Positions 1 through 12,274 are shown, counted from the first letter of the stretch. The stretch: 64,000 nt of DNA from Bryopsis sp. KO-2023 (GCA_030272585.1 BSYQ01000010.1:4526001-4590000), one strand, 5' to 3'. Numbers and translations are program-made. Notes: generated by a model not told the origin, from the sequence alone.

Positions 1-259
1 AATAAAATAAATTCACTGAACTCAGTAGAAAATAATGACCTCCCCATCGAAAAAAAAACAATCGTTGAAGAAATTTACCATACTTATTTGTTCCATCAAA
101 AAAGCAAAAATTGTTGAGAAACTTGCTGTTGAGGAAGACTCAGCATGTGTGGATAAAGTTCATCCATATCCTCAACCGACTAAAATCAAAGACATCTAAA
201 ACACTTTTTCTTTTCGAGGACTTTAAGCGATTGCTCATCTTCAGAACAAATCAAAGCAA
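1..259. other. no gene seen
   Basis: AT-rich stretch at the window edge with short A runs. It lies 3' of the minus-strand membrane-protein gene that stops at 260-262, so it probably holds that gene's 3' UTR. No convincing coding frame was seen. Confidence 0.5.
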
Positions 260-1081
260 CTAGGCCAGAATGCATGTTGCTGCCACTGCAAACATCAAAA
301 CCCACACACAACAGCCCTGGCAATCTTTCATATATTCAAAAATTCTGGCCTTGTCTGCATGCGTTGCATTTCGGGCAAGGAACCTCGCCCGAGACGAAAC
401 CTCACTGTTGTACAGGAAGAAGGATGGAAGCAGGAGTCCCAGCCATATTTGGACGACCATCAATACAGACAAGCACCCCTCCCTTGGCTGGAAAATGCCA
501 GCAGCGGTGAGCGATAAAGTGGATGCAAGGTTCAAATTGAGACTGTTGAGGGCCTCTATACTTCCATCGAAAGCACTGTGTTTGCCATGGCAGCTGTCAC
601 ACAAAAACTTGGTCCAGAAATAAAACCCTCCAAGGAAAGACATGCTGAACAGGATTTGAAATCGAAATCGGGAGGGAAATCCTAGGAAGGAGAACATGAC
701 TGGGAAGATTGGCCCTTTCCCAAGCCTTGACAGTATTGGCCGAATCCCAGGTTCTGGGGAGGGCAAACCCGCTTCCCTGAGAATCATGTGAACGACGATA
801 CCCCAAACTGCCGTTGCGTTCATGACGACGCGCCACCTGAGATACTTTGCAGGATATCTGGCGCACAGAAAAACCGCGAACGGTGCCAAAACCCAGCAGA
901 GGAGCAGATGAAAGACTTTGAGGTTGCCAGTGTTGCCTTCCATTGGGGCGAGCGAAAAAACGATTCCAGCAGCATGGCCCACACCCTCCAAAGTAATTCG
1001 TGCAGCCAGACACTCTAGCGTATACTCTTTCTCCGCCGCAGGATCGACGAACTGCAACGTCAGGGGGTTCCAGAACCGCAT
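260..1081 (-). CDS. multi-pass membrane protein, unknown function
   Basis: An uninterrupted frame of about 273 codons from the ATG at 1081 (start MRFWNPLTLQFVD) to the TAG at 260-262. The frame stays open upstream to 1171 without another ATG, so an upstream exon is possible. Four to five strongly hydrophobic stretches are visible, including FHLLLCWVLAPFAVFL, VVMNATAVWGIVVHMIL, QILFSMSFLGGFYFW, VLMVVQIWLGLLLPSFFLY and a C-terminal VLMFAVAATCILA. This predicts an integral membrane protein with its C terminus at or in the bilayer. A Cys pair (CDSCHGK) lies in the middle loop. I do not recognise the family. No intron signals are needed to read it. Confidence 0.6.
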   Translation of the reverse strand: MRFWNPLTLQFVDPAAEKEYTLECLAARITLEGVGHAAGIVFSLAPMEGNTGNLKVFHLLLCWVLAPFAVFLCARYPAKYLRWRVVMNATAVWGIVVHMILREAGLPSPEPGIRPILSRLGKGPIFPVMFSFLGFPSRFRFQILFSMSFLGGFYFWTKFLCDSCHGKHSAFDGSIEALNSLNLNLASTLSLTAAGIFQPREGCLSVLMVVQIWLGLLLPSFFLYNSEVSSRARFLARNATHADKARIFEYMKDCQGCCVWVLMFAVAATCILA

Positions 1082-1288
1082 CGGGCCTGCAGCGCACAAC
1101 TCCCACCAGCCACTACGACATTCATCCTCAACCCGCTCTCTGCGCAAACCCAAATGATGGGATGGACGCAACGCATCAATCGTATCATGTCCAGTAACCC
1201 CACAGGTTTTATTTCTTTTTCAACTTGTGGTTTGAAGGGGCAGTTTTTCATTCAATCTATCCGATTTGTTTAGTGGAAACTGGAACAG

Positions 1289-1687
1289 TTAGGTAAATAC
1301 TGGCTTTGGCATCGGCTGGTGGACACTCTTTTTAGTCATCACGGAAACGCGAGTCTCGGCGACGTCCCTGTTTCTGGCGCTTGGCGGCGTGCGGACTCTA
1401 GTGTCTGCGAGGGGGCGTTTTTTCTGGCGTTTGGGTTGATAGGTGGATGAGTCGTGGTTTTGTGGTCGTGAGGGGTGTTTTCTCTGCGGAGGTTGACGTT
1501 TCGAATACCTAGGCTGGGGTATATTAGTCGGGATCATTGTTTGTGTTAGTCGAACGGGTTTGTTTAACTGAGTTCGTGTGGAAACTATGTGCGTCCTATC
1601 AAAGCACCCATGTCTTGAGTTCGTAGCGTCGACTCGAGTTCGTTTTCGGTTCTCCTCCTCTGCTAAACTCCCTGACCGCAACCTCAT
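1289..1687 (-). CDS. possible small basic protein
   Basis: A minus-strand frame with an internal ATG near 1687 (MRLRSGSLAEEENRKR) reads about 132 residues, very rich in Arg, Lys, Pro and Gln, ending PKPVFT. Nothing in it matches a domain I know. Composition would suit a nucleic-acid-binding tail, but a chance ORF in a GC-richer patch is equally possible. The rest of 1082-2819 shows no convincing gene. Confidence 0.2.
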   Translation of the reverse strand: MRLRSGSLAEEENRKRTRVDATNSRHGCFDRTHIVSTRTQLNKPVRLTQTMIPTNIPQPRYSKRQPPQRKHPSRPQNHDSSTYQPKRQKKRPLADTRVRTPPSARNRDVAETRVSVMTKKSVHQPMPKPVFT

Positions 1688-2819
1688 TCCTTTCCAACTC
1701 CCGACATTCTCATTTACGATGATGATCACCAGCAAACAACTACACAACTACCGCCACCAATCGGGGCCGCGCTCATTCGGCAATTCTGACACTTACCCAC
1801 GCTCGGGGCTGTAAAGCGAAGAAGAGAAGATGTAGAAGGGTGGTGGCCCGCTCGGCAAATACGAACAAGTCAAGTTACAGCATGCTTCGTTCTCTAACAC
1901 TCATTCGCCGAACTGTACACTGTGTGGTGATCGCCCATCGTTCACCATGCAGCTCATAACCGATTGTATTTCAACAGAAGACGAACCATGGACAAAATGA
2001 CTTCGTTGTTGCCAGGCCCCGCCGCTCAATCAACATCAGACGACGATTGTGACGACAATGAGGTTGTTGGCTCAGGATGCTTTTTCTATTTGTTTTTGCT
2101 TTGAGTGTGGTGGAGATCCTTGGGAAAACTGATTTTTTCTCGTTTTGCTGGACATCTGGAGTTGGCACTTGCCTTGGTGGATGCGTGTTTGTTTGTTTGT
2201 TTGGTGCATCCTCCTACACTTATGTTTGCGATTACAGTTTGCGACCATCATGTGGCATCAATTCATCCTGTTTAATTTTGCAAGGCACTCTCGTTCCACA
2301 GCCACTCCAAAGCAGGGTTCACAGAGCTTGAAAGAAAAGGGGGGAAATCGTTTCTGAAGCTGGCAAAACTAGCCAGAGTCTCTCGTTGGGCTAATCTGGT
2401 GCATGGAGAGGGTCAGGCCCTGCCAAAGTTTCTCCCCAAAAGCTGCTGCTGTAGAGGTCACTCAACCCGAAAGCATGAAAGCGTTCGTTTCGGGATTGGG
2501 GTGGGATGAACACATCTCGCGACAAAGAAAATTCGTTTGATTATTCCTTTCTTCCCCCAAGTGTAGCAGGTCGGACCAGCAATGGGTGTTACGGTTACCA
2601 GAACGGTTCTCTTGTGAATGGCTAAAAAGGAAGGACCGAGGTGATTGCTACTCTTGGCATTCCTCGCAAAACCAAGTGAAGGAAGCACAGAGCCAAGAAA
2701 GTGAGTCATCGTACTTTGCACTACAAGCGCGTACGGGCGACGGTTTACTCCACGTGCGACGTCTTTCGTCCAGGAACATCAAGAAACCTTTCCTTTGGAG
2801 AACGGCCGGGTTGCGTTCG

Positions 2820-3398
2820 ATGGAGGAGGTGATCAGAGCTCGTTTCGATGCGGGTTTGTTGGGAACGGCACACGCAGCGCTCAAGAGAATCGTGAAGCGG
2901 TTTGCGTCGTGGAGCGGGCGGTCAGCGGATGCGCAAGCGCTTTTGAAGGACTTGTCAGCGGTCGAAACCAGTTTGAACTTGGGGGCGTTGGGGAAAAGAA
3001 AGTGCGAGGCGCGAGCCTTGGAGGTGGAGATCCTCAAGCAGAAATGCGAGTCCGCGCGAAAGGAGCTGTCCGCGAGTGAGGCCGACGTCGAAGAAAGAAA
3101 CTCGAAGAGAATCAAATTGGAGAAGGTCGAGGTGCTGAGGGAGAAGCTCAACAAGTTGCCTTCCAGAAGTCAACTGGAGGATGAGGCGGAAAAAGCTCAA
3201 TCAGAAATCGCGGAACTGGAAAAGGAAATAAGGGTGTTGCAAGGGGAGGCCAACGGCAGGAAAAGGAAGTATCGGACGCTGGTGGATTGTCTCGACCGCT
3301 TCGTCGATTCCTATGGGCAAGGGAAAAAAGACCAGTCGCGTGTGGAGGCCCCAACCCCGCCCACGAGTCAGAGACTGAACGGGCCAGTTTTGACTTAG
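2820..3398 (+). CDS. THOC7: THO complex subunit 7-like protein
   Basis: A 192-codon single-exon frame. The start at 2820 is chosen because MEEVIRARF aligns with the EVIRxRL opening of THOC7 proteins and the length (human about 204 aa) fits; the frame is open upstream to 2586 but that part is not THOC7-like. A short helical N-terminal region (HAALKRIVKRFASW) is followed by a long coiled coil (residues about 60-165) in which LPSRSQLEDEAEKAQSEIAE matches the family's PxRxETxxxIxxLEKEI region. A hydrophilic tail ends the protein. THOC7 is part of the nuclear THO/TREX complex that couples transcription to mRNA packaging and export. The assignment rests on pattern memory, not a search. Confidence 0.65.
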   Translation: MEEVIRARFDAGLLGTAHAALKRIVKRFASWSGRSADAQALLKDLSAVETSLNLGALGKRKCEARALEVEILKQKCESARKELSASEADVEERNSKRIKLEKVEVLREKLNKLPSRSQLEDEAEKAQSEIAELEKEIRVLQGEANGRKRKYRTLVDCLDRFVDSYGQGKKDQSRVEAPTPPTSQRLNGPVLT

Positions 3399-6300
3399 CT
3401 AATGATGGGGCTGGTGGATTTGCTGGTTGGTGAAAATCGACTGGGAAATGCAAAATTTTGGAAGTGGTTTAGACAGGAGGGGAAAGCAGAAGGGTGAACT
3501 TGAAAAAAGTAGAAATAGATTAGTGGAGGGCAGGAACTCCTGTTTAAAAATAGATGAAAGCTTTTGAGAAGTGATACAATGGAAGGTTCTCAAAATCCAC
3601 CTCAGAAGATAAACCTGAATCCTGCAGGGGAGATATGATGGAACTCGGGTTGGATGCACAAAGTCATAATTCTGAAACAAAAAGCCTCATAATTCTGAAA
3701 CAAAAAGCATGACCTGGGGAAATGCATCCATCAGCACTCAAACAAAAACAACAAAAGCAGCGAAGCTCAGGAGAACACCCTGTGCCAGATCATATCACTT
3801 TTGGGCATGGCACTCATTATCACCGAGAAAAATGGTTCACAATCATGTCCTTTTTACAAAAAAAAAAAAATCACTTTCAACAATATCCCAACGTCTTTCT
3901 TACGCTTTCCAACATTCTTGAGTAGGCTCAAAAAAAGTAAAATAAAACGAAAACTAGCCAAAAAAAAAAAAGCCCCTCCCCCTTCCCTCCCAATATTTGC
4001 CAATGCAAAGCTGAGGAACCCAAGGGCTCAATTCTACTCTCATGGTTGGAATCAAGTATGTGCAAGAAAGCCCTATATTGCATGAAAAAGCCAATGTACA
4101 ATGGAGCCACCGCCACTTCTAGAAATCCCTAACTCAGGCCAGGGGATTTCTTTTCTTTTTTTTTTCCTTCTTCCAACACCAGAGCAGTAATGCAATAGCA
4201 TCAAAAGGGCCAAAAAAGAAAAAAAAGAAATCCGACAAAACACCACGAAACAAAAAGAAGGATTCGTTTGTTGTGTCTTGATGCTTTGTCAATCCTTTTC
4301 AAATGCTCTTTCCTTTTTTTTTGAAAAAAAAAAATCCTCAGAGAAAAAAAAAAGGAACAAAAAAAAACCAACCTCCACTGCCCTTGGAATTTAAACCAAG
4401 ATTTAAGATACCCAGTATCTGCCCTTTTCTTTTTTGTTTTTTTGGGAAATCTGTGAAAACCAATCCCTTTCCCCCCTCGTTTATAAAACGCATGCTCCTT
4501 GAACTTGGAACATTTGATGTTGGGGGCATGTCTCTTTTTTTCTTTCACCGCTTCAAGGAAATCCAAACAACTTATTGGTTGATTTGAAAACTAGCCCCAC
4601 CAAAAAAGAAGAAATTGAAAGCCACTGTGACAGTTCAATCCCTCACAATAGACAATAGAGCATCTACATCTTTTTTTTTCCTTTTCTTCTTTTTTGCCAT
4701 CTTCAAACCCTGGTTTTTTCCATCTTTGTTGTTTTTCTCCCCCTTTCTATAACCATGGTTTTTTCATATCCTTTTTTACCCTCGTTTTTTTTCATTTTCC
4801 TGCTGTTTTTCAAGGCAGGGCCAACCCCCCCCCCCCCCCTGTAAGTAAATCTTTTCGGTCAAAAATGCAGTCAACCCTTTCCCAACACTCTCCATCAGCA
4901 CTCACCATCGTATCGTCAAATCGCCTTTTGGTGGAGTCCGGTAGTAGTTCCCCCCCCCCCCTTTTGTTTGGTCATTGTCTTTCGTTGTTGAAAATTTCTA
5001 TGACACTCTCTTCAAACCACTTTTCGCAAAACAAGATTTTTTTTTCCTCACTTTTTTGCAAAACAAGATTCTTTTTCTGCACCTAAGGACAATCCCCCAT
5101 GTCGTGAAAATAAGCATGCCGATTAAGAAACGAAAAAACCCCCACTAAAAACATGTCAGGATAATTTTTTTTTCCATTGTCATTTACCAAAAAAAGATTC
5201 CCTCCCAAAAACAGGACCATTTTTTTTTTGTCTTTTAAAACGCATGTCAGCCGTCCAAACCACCTCTCTAGAATGCGATTCGACGCTGGAACATGTCCTA
5301 TAACAGTTTTTTCTCTTCTTTTTGTTTTGTTCTTTTGTTGCTTTTCTCCTCCCCCCCCCCTCGCCCCCCCCCCATCTCAATACATACCACTGTACCAAAC
5401 ACTGGAATCAAACCAGCAATTTTCCAGCAATATTGCGTTGTTGTTGTTGTTTTTCTCCCCAGCCCAAAACCCTCAGGGTCGATTTGTCAGCAACCCAAAT
5501 CATTCTTGAAACTCTCCACACAAGACTGCAACTACCCCCACATGCCATTCAAAGTAATTCATTCCCAGAATTCGCAACTGTCGATCATGTTCTCCTCTCG
5601 CTATAAGTTTTGAAAAACGAATGTATAAATACTGATGTATGCGCGTGCGTGCTTTTTTTTTTTTTTTTTTTTTCCTTTTTCTTTTTTTCTTTTTTTTTCC
5701 AATACTCTTCTTTCCCAGAAAGGTCCAATCTTATTTCCCAGGAAAGGCCACCAAATAAAGACGATCGATTTTCTCTCCCTCAGTCAGTCACAACGTTTTT
5801 TCCATTGGATTTGAAATAAAATAAGAAAAACACCAACATCACTGTCTCTGTTTTTTTTCCCCCTTTCAATCCGTTTCTTTTCTTTTTTCTTTCTCTCTCT
5901 CTCTTTCTCTTTTAAATAGCCTTTTTTTCCTTTCCTTTTTTGATGTTCCATTGCCCAAAACAACATCGACTTTCAACAACAACTTTTCTCTTATATTATA
6001 TATACACGTATACTTTTTGCTAGTTTAAAAAAAAGACTCTCTGTTAAGCCCCATTTGCACTTTTTTTTTTTCAAACATTGATACTCCCATTGATAAACAT
6101 GGCAACACATTCCTGTCGACTTTCAACGTGGGCATATTATATATATTTTCAAACCATCCTTTCTTTTCTTTTTCTTTCCTGTTTTCTTTTTGTTCACTTC
6201 ATCTTCCAAAACAAAAAAAGCACTCTGAATAATATCCTAGAGCATCCCCCCCCCCCCCCCCCCGCCCGTTTTCCAACCATCTCAGGTTATTATTTCACAC

Positions 6301-7473
6301 TTTGGGGTCCGTCAAATATATCTCCCACCCGAACAGTGCTTCAATTCTTCTTCCCGGCCTGAAAAAGACTGGCATTTTCCCCCTATCCCAAAATAGAAAC
6401 AACAAAACCTCACGATTCAACAGACCTTTCCCTCCCAATTACCCTCCATCACTTTCCATCCAAGAACATTCTCAGCTGAAAGGGCTTTATAGAGCAGATG
6501 GGATGGAGTCTGTCAACCAACCTATAACAATAGACTTTCCGGCTGTCTAGGTTGGGCAAACACTTCTCCTCGTCGTTTTTTTTCTTTCTCACTTTTCTTT
6601 TTTTTCCTTCTATTTCTTAATTTTTTTTTCCTTTGTCGTTCTTTCAACGTCCCTGTAAATATACAGGCAAACTCACCCAAATCGAAAAAGGCTAACATCT
6701 CGCCCCCCTTATTTGGATGGGTTCGACCCCCCCTCGCGATTTATGTCGATTTTTTTTTTTTTTTTCGCGAAGGAAAAACTTGCATGCATCACGGAACAGC
6801 CATCTCCTTTCTACAGGCGTCACGGATTTTTTTTTTCCACCCCAAATCCCAATCCCCCCCCCTTTTTTTTCGTTTTTGTTTCTTCTTTTCTTTTTCTTTT
6901 TTTTTTTGTCACCATGGCATTGCACATATATAACTTAACGAATCAGGCTGACTTTCTATTCGACATGAAAATATATAGACATGAATATATATCCGCCAAA
7001 AAAGACTGAAAACCCCCAAAACCATCTATTATCATCAGCATAAGGTTATCACCACTGAAAATCCCCACTCAAACAAACGATGAAAACATCCTCTTTTTTT
7101 TTTTTTTTTCGAGATTTTTTTTTTCTTCCTTCTTGAAATTGAGAATAATAATAAAAAAAGGAGGAGAAATAATAAAAGAAAAAAAAAAGGTGAGCATGTC
7201 TTAAGAAAGCCATTTCATCTGTTATGATCATGTGTATCGAACCCCGTTACGAGGTCGCCCCCCATTGAAACCTCATTGTGTGTTGATAGCGATTTCGAAA
7301 ATAAAAATTCGAAATCGATGGTGTGTGTGAAAAAAAAAAACACCCAACATCGAGCGCAAGCCATTTCATCGCCCTGCAAATATCATTGGCGTGGTATTTG
7401 CGTGTGGGAAACATAAAAAAAAAAGTCGTGCAAAAAAAAAAAGAAACAAAGATCGCAATCTTCCTTGATTTTT
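3399..7473. repeat. gene-poor pyrimidine-rich, homopolymer-rich region
   Basis: No credible coding frame over about 4 kb. From about 3.7 to 7.3 kb the plus strand is dominated by T and C, with runs of up to about 20 T (for example 5649-5671), long C runs (about 4827-4841, 4951-4961, 5350-5374 and 6247-6263), a CT microsatellite near 5890, and A runs near 3857 and 7420. All listed ORFs here are Phe/Ser/Pro or Lys/Arg low-complexity shadows. The flanking genes (THOC7 ending at 3398, DJ-1-like ending at 7474) converge on this stretch, so both 3' UTRs lie in it. Confidence 0.6.
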
Positions 7474-8661
7474 TCACGGGTTCCATGGATGCTCCACCAT
7501 TTTCGCGGCCAGACTCGTCGACGTGTTGCCCGTCAATTCGTGCGCGATTTTCAGCGCCGCGAAGAACGATTCCCCCACCTGGCCACCCCCCAACGTTCGA
7601 ATCTTGCACTTGTCGGGCAGCACATCCCTCAAAACGTCGACGCTCTCCTCCTCTTCCTCGTCGTTCACGGTCGGAATGATCACCATGGTCAGCAACTCAA
7701 CCTTGATCTCGTTCAGCGTCGTCATTGGTACCACCACGGCGCCGGAATTCGTGTTCACCCCCTCCACACGGTCGGGCACGTATTTCGCCTCCCTGTCGAC
7801 CTTGAACGTCACCACGTCGACTTCGCCCGTGCGAGGTAGCGACACCAGCACCGCGGCCAGGGAAAGGTCGTCAACGTCGTCGAATACTACCACCCCAACT
7901 CGGATCCTGTCAGCAGGCTTTTTCTCCCTGAGCGTCAGAGTTTCCCCTTCCGCAGAGTCAACAGAGAAGCTTGCGTCTCTATTTTCGTCGTCGCCTTCCG
8001 GATCCGACTCGGGCTTCCAGTCGTAACCCAAACACTTCGAAACCCCCATTGCCACGTCGCGAGACGACGTCATTCGTTCTATTAAATACAGAGTCGCGTC
8101 CAGGCCCGCAGAAACTCCCGCCGAGGTGACCACCTTCCCAGACAAAATGTATCGGTGACCGTGCAGGAAAGTAACGGACGCGCTCCTTTCCGACAAGGCG
8201 TCGAGACCATAGAAGTGAGTCGTCGCCTTCCCGTCGTCCAGGATCGGCGTGGACGCGACCATGTGCGTGCCTTCACATATGGACAAGATCCAGCTCCCGT
8301 TTCTCCACTGTTCCTCAATCCATTTCCCCACCGTGCTGTCTTGTGGAAGGACCGCCGGAACCACCACGATATCGCACCTCTCGGGGGGAGCTTTCGAAGC
8401 GTCTCCGATAACGTAGTCTGCCGTGGAAAACACGTTCCCAGTGAGGGGCAGCAGGGCGTCCGTCGTGCCTATGGTCCTCACGCGGACGCCATGCACCACC
8501 AACACTTGGTATGGGAGCAACATCCCAGCGACATCCGTTCCCTCGCTTCCCAGCACGATAAGTGCCGAGAGCTCCTCGTTGGAGTCCCCATGCGGCGGTG
8601 GCAAAGACACGTTGCCTGGTGGTTTCGCAAGGGGCGCGATGTTTCTCAGCAGGTAAGACAT
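7474..8661 (-). CDS. tandem DJ-1/PfpI-domain protein
   Basis: A 395-codon frame from the ATG at 8661 (MSYLLRNIAPLAKPPG), the first ATG directly before conserved sequence; the frame stays open to 8943. Domain 1 (about residues 25-195) has the nucleophile-elbow pattern SICEGTHMVAS, with the presumed catalytic Cys at about residue 129 (codon near 8277), as in DJ-1/PfpI and AraC-type GATase-1-like proteins. Domain 2 (about 255-390) repeats the fold (RIRVGVVVFDDVDDLSLAAV) but its elbow reads TLGGGQVGESF, so the Cys is gone. An acidic linker joins them. Members of the superfamily act in deglycation, redox stress or as regulators; the exact role cannot be read here. It is divergent from the LRR gene beginning near 9.3 kb. 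Confidence 0.7.
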   Translation of the reverse strand: MSYLLRNIAPLAKPPGNVSLPPPHGDSNEELSALIVLGSEGTDVAGMLLPYQVLVVHGVRVRTIGTTDALLPLTGNVFSTADYVIGDASKAPPERCDIVVVPAVLPQDSTVGKWIEEQWRNGSWILSICEGTHMVASTPILDDGKATTHFYGLDALSERSASVTFLHGHRYILSGKVVTSAGVSAGLDATLYLIERMTSSRDVAMGVSKCLGYDWKPESDPEGDDENRDASFSVDSAEGETLTLREKKPADRIRVGVVVFDDVDDLSLAAVLVSLPRTGEVDVVTFKVDREAKYVPDRVEGVNTNSGAVVVPMTTLNEIKVELLTMVIIPTVNDEEEEESVDVLRDVLPDKCKIRTLGGGQVGESFFAALKIAHELTGNTSTSLAAKMVEHPWNP

Positions 8662-9345
8662 CGCTCTCGCTTTCGTTCGTTTTTTTGAAAAGAAAGCCTC
8701 GGAACACCCTACTCTAGCTCCCTTCTCTCTCGTGGTCAATTTTACGACGCAGACTATAGGGGAACCGCCCAACCCAGCAGCACCTGGCACCACCACCACA
8801 CGACGACTCTCAGCGGCTGGGTGGGTTCGATATCTTGTGCAGCGTCTAGATGAATCATCCCCGTCCAGGCTTAGTCGAAACCCACCCACCATAACCGCCC
8901 TCCCAGTCCGCCATGGAGGCGGAAGAGCCCCATCACTCACCACAACTCAGCTGGATACTAATCGTGGGACGGCGTCGTTTTTATTAAGAGGCCACAAATT
9001 CCGATCCGGAACCGACACACACCCAAGCGACTTCCGACCAACCCGCGACACGCACCATCCCTTGGCAGCGATCCGGCGGCGAGTCGCCTGTCAAAGTGCC
9101 CATCAAACTGAAACACCCGATTCCCGTTCAGTGGAGGACAGTTCGACAAACCGCATCCTGCTCCTCCCTCCAGATAATCTGAGAGCTCCATCTCCACAAC
9201 TATTCCAATGGTACGCCTCTGCCATGCAACGATCACGAGGAAGTTTCAAGTTCAGACACGCAGAATTTCGATTCCAGCTGAAAATGGCAACAAAACAGCA
9301 GGAATTGCATGCGTTTAAGTCTCTGTGAGCGTTTGCGGGTGATAG

Positions 9346-10586
9346 GAAGCGAGCCAACGTTGGGCCACGCTCGGTTCGGATATCGTCCGCGCTTTCGTTC
9401 AGCATCCGCAGCTTAAGATTCACTTGAAACAGCTCTATCAATTGAATCGCCACTGGCGCGATGCCATTGAGGAGAACGTGAACGGCTGGATCGTCAAGAT
9501 AGACGAGCTTGGTAGAGACGAGCGGGTGGCTGTTGAAGGACCAGAATTGCCGGAGCGCTTCGGAAAGGTAGTCACGGAATCTGATCAAGAAAACTCCCCA
9601 TGAATCAAGCAATTTGGACAAGATTTTGAGGCCATCCACACCAAGACTCAAGGACCTTTGATTGGATCTCAAAGAGGGGTGGAAAACCTTGGAAGTCAGA
9701 TCCAGAAAAGAACAAAAACAGGCATCGCCATTTTTTCCCTCATTTATTATTATTGTTGTATTCCATATCCAGTAAATTCTCAGAGGTTCGTCAGTGGCAT
9801 TGCATTCCTCATTGAAAACCAAGAATATCAAGAGTGCTCTTCTCAGATGACTCAACATTCGCTTCATGCAGCATTAGGGAATTTGATTTATTTCTACAAA
9901 TGACATGCAGCTCTTAAAATTACATTGCTGACCAGATTTTTGTAAGATCTTTTAATAGGGTTTTGTGGTGTTTGCTGTGGCAGCTTTGGAAGACACTGAC
10001 TGTGGTCAATGCAAACCTGAACCTGTTGGAGAAGCTCCCCAGTTTGAAGTCTCTCAAAGTCCGAGGCCATGACACCACAAGTTTTGCCAGTCTCAGATTC
10101 ACAGCAGGGAACCTCACCCACCTCGACTTGAGTGGATGCAGGAAAATAGACGCCATCGGCTTTTGGGCCATCGGCCACCTCACGGAGCTCCAAACCCTTT
10201 TACTCACATGCACAAAAGTGTCGAATCTCGATTTGAAGCAATTCTGTTCTGGGCTTCCCAAGCTGGAGGAGCTGGATTTGGGTTGGTGTGAATTAATGGG
10301 GGATGATGGGATGGAGCATGTGGGGAGCCTGGCAGAGATCAAATGCTTGAGACTGTTTGGTACGCGAGTCACTGATGCTGGTCTGCACTTTTTGAAGGAT
10401 TTGAGGAAGATTCAAGAGCTGAATCTGGGGACGTGTGGAGCGGTGACCAACGAAGGCATGGCGAATCTGGCGAATATGAGAGAACTCAGGAAATTGAACC
10501 TGGGGGGCACTCGAGTGGATGGGCAGGGCTTGAAATGCCTCGGCCATATTGGAAATCTGGTTGTCTCCGGAGTTCAGCGGATTTAG
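9346..10586 (+). CDS. leucine-rich-repeat protein, possibly F-box type
   Basis: Two exons are readable. One is about 9346-9567 (222 bp, phase 0 at both ends, bounded by TAG| and |GTAGTC), reading through ...LKQLYQLNRHWRDAIEENV, which resembles the end of an F-box. The other is 9984-10586, preceded by TTGCTGTGGCAG and ending with TAG. The second exon holds about seven cysteine/leucine-type LRRs, for example LTHLDLSGCRKIDAIGFWAI, LEELDLGWCELMGDDGMEHV and LRKLNLGGTRVDGQGLKCL. This is the LRR class of F-box/AMN1-like substrate adaptors. The N-terminal exon and true start are unresolved, and another small exon may lie between 9567 and 9984. Confidence 0.55.
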
Positions 10587-12274
10587 ACAAAAAGAAATAG
10601 AACCTCTGGCACCTTGAGCGCAGAGTCGACAGGGGAACAAGGGGAGGGTAGCGGGGGGCAGAAGAAAAATACTTTGCTTCTCATGGGGAATCATCCAACC
10701 ATTTTTCTCAAACTTTTCCTTTTTCTTATATTTTCAACAATTTCTCCACGTTTTCTCAATTTGTTGAGTCCAATCATCTACTGTCGATTCAATATAAGCA
10801 GTAGCTATTTTGTTGGGGGGGGGTCTATTCTCCTTTGCAAATCCTCATCATTTTGCTCTAGTCATGGCCCCCCATTTTTGTAGCTGACTAAAGACAGAGA
10901 GATTGCACTAAGGCTGAACTACAGTTTTTGTTTTCACAACGATATCTTGTACAAAGGGAAATCTCTTTCAGATGGAGATAATACAATATCGTATCTCTTG
11001 AAAAAAAGTCTGTGTTACTCCTTCATGTGACCTGCAATCTGTCTTGCAACATTTCGTGCGTTCAGAACATTGCTTATGCTTCCGACTGAATCATTGTTTG
11101 TGGAGCCTGGTGGACAGAAACACAAGCACCCTCTGTCACAATATTCAGAATCACACAACCATCTCTAGTCATGAACAATTTGAGAAATGAGGAACCCTCC
11201 ACTGTTCAAGAGGGAACGACACCCACCCGATGCATGCAACAATTTATGATCCAAAAGATAAAATTAGACGATTTTTGCATCTCTCTTGAAATATTCTTTT
11301 TGCTTGCTGAGGCTTTCGCCTGCATCATATTTTTAGCAAAGCAACAGCAAATTGATGATGCAACATCCGGGTCACATTTCTAATACTTCTGTCTCACGAA
11401 TCTCAAATTTGTTTGTCAGTCTGATAGGTAGACTTTCCCTGTCACAATACCCAGATCATACCAGCATCATTATTCCAGCATGAATAGTTCGAAAATGATG
11501 GACTGTAATTGCCCAGACTCCTGCTCCAATCAAAACGAAAAGAAGGATCAAACCCAGATGACAAGCAAAAGTGAAAACGATTGCTATTCAGAATGATAAT
11601 TGGTGTTGTGAAATCGCAACTAAGGCGACATTCGATTCAGAGTGTAGTAAACTGAGAAAGTGCGAATGAAACTAAGTGAGACGAAGTGGGGTTGACTTGT
11701 GAATGCGAATGGAATCGTGAGAGGAATAGTAAGGGTGCGAGTAAGAGAGTGTGGAAGTCTTTAAAAGGGGAGTTAGGGGAACTGAGTTTGTAACAGCCAG
11801 ACTTTCTGAGAAGGTGTTTTCGAGTGTTTGTTGAACTGTGTCCGAGAAGAAAGAACGAAAAGAAAGAGACTTACAACATTGGTATGACCCACTATGATTG
11901 AATATTGGCCAGCACCAAAGGTTTGCAAACCTCGCAATGGAGCGCATCTCGATTCATAACTCAGGGCCAATATCATGCATGGTGATGAAAGAAGGCCAGG
12001 ATTGTCTTGGTTCTTTTTGCAAAGCAACCACAATCTCTTCTTTGCTTCATGAAATGGCCGTGTCTGTCTGGACTCTATGCGACACAAGGAATTGGTGTTT
12101 GATGACCACTATGTGGGGTGAGTATACCACATCATCGTAAGGATCTGAGGGCTGCGATTCGATGTTTTCATGCTGTTACAAGATGTTGACCATGTTTCTC
12201 AATTTTCAACACCTCACTATTTCTACAACAAAATCCTAATTCTCTGCAAGATCAAATGCTATCTAGAAACATCC
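10587..12274. other. intergenic region between convergent LRR genes
   Basis: No gene recognised. The region is AT-rich with a G run near 10816. It lies between the stop of the plus-strand LRR gene and the stop of the minus-strand LRR gene, so it should hold two 3' UTRs. ORFs of 60-104 residues on either strand look random. Confidence 0.45.

Noticed and set aside
9103-9867. 254-codon minus-strand ORF
   Set aside because: It is antisense to the exon-like plus-strand frame at 9346-9567, which joins in phase to the LRR exon. The minus protein has no recognisable features.
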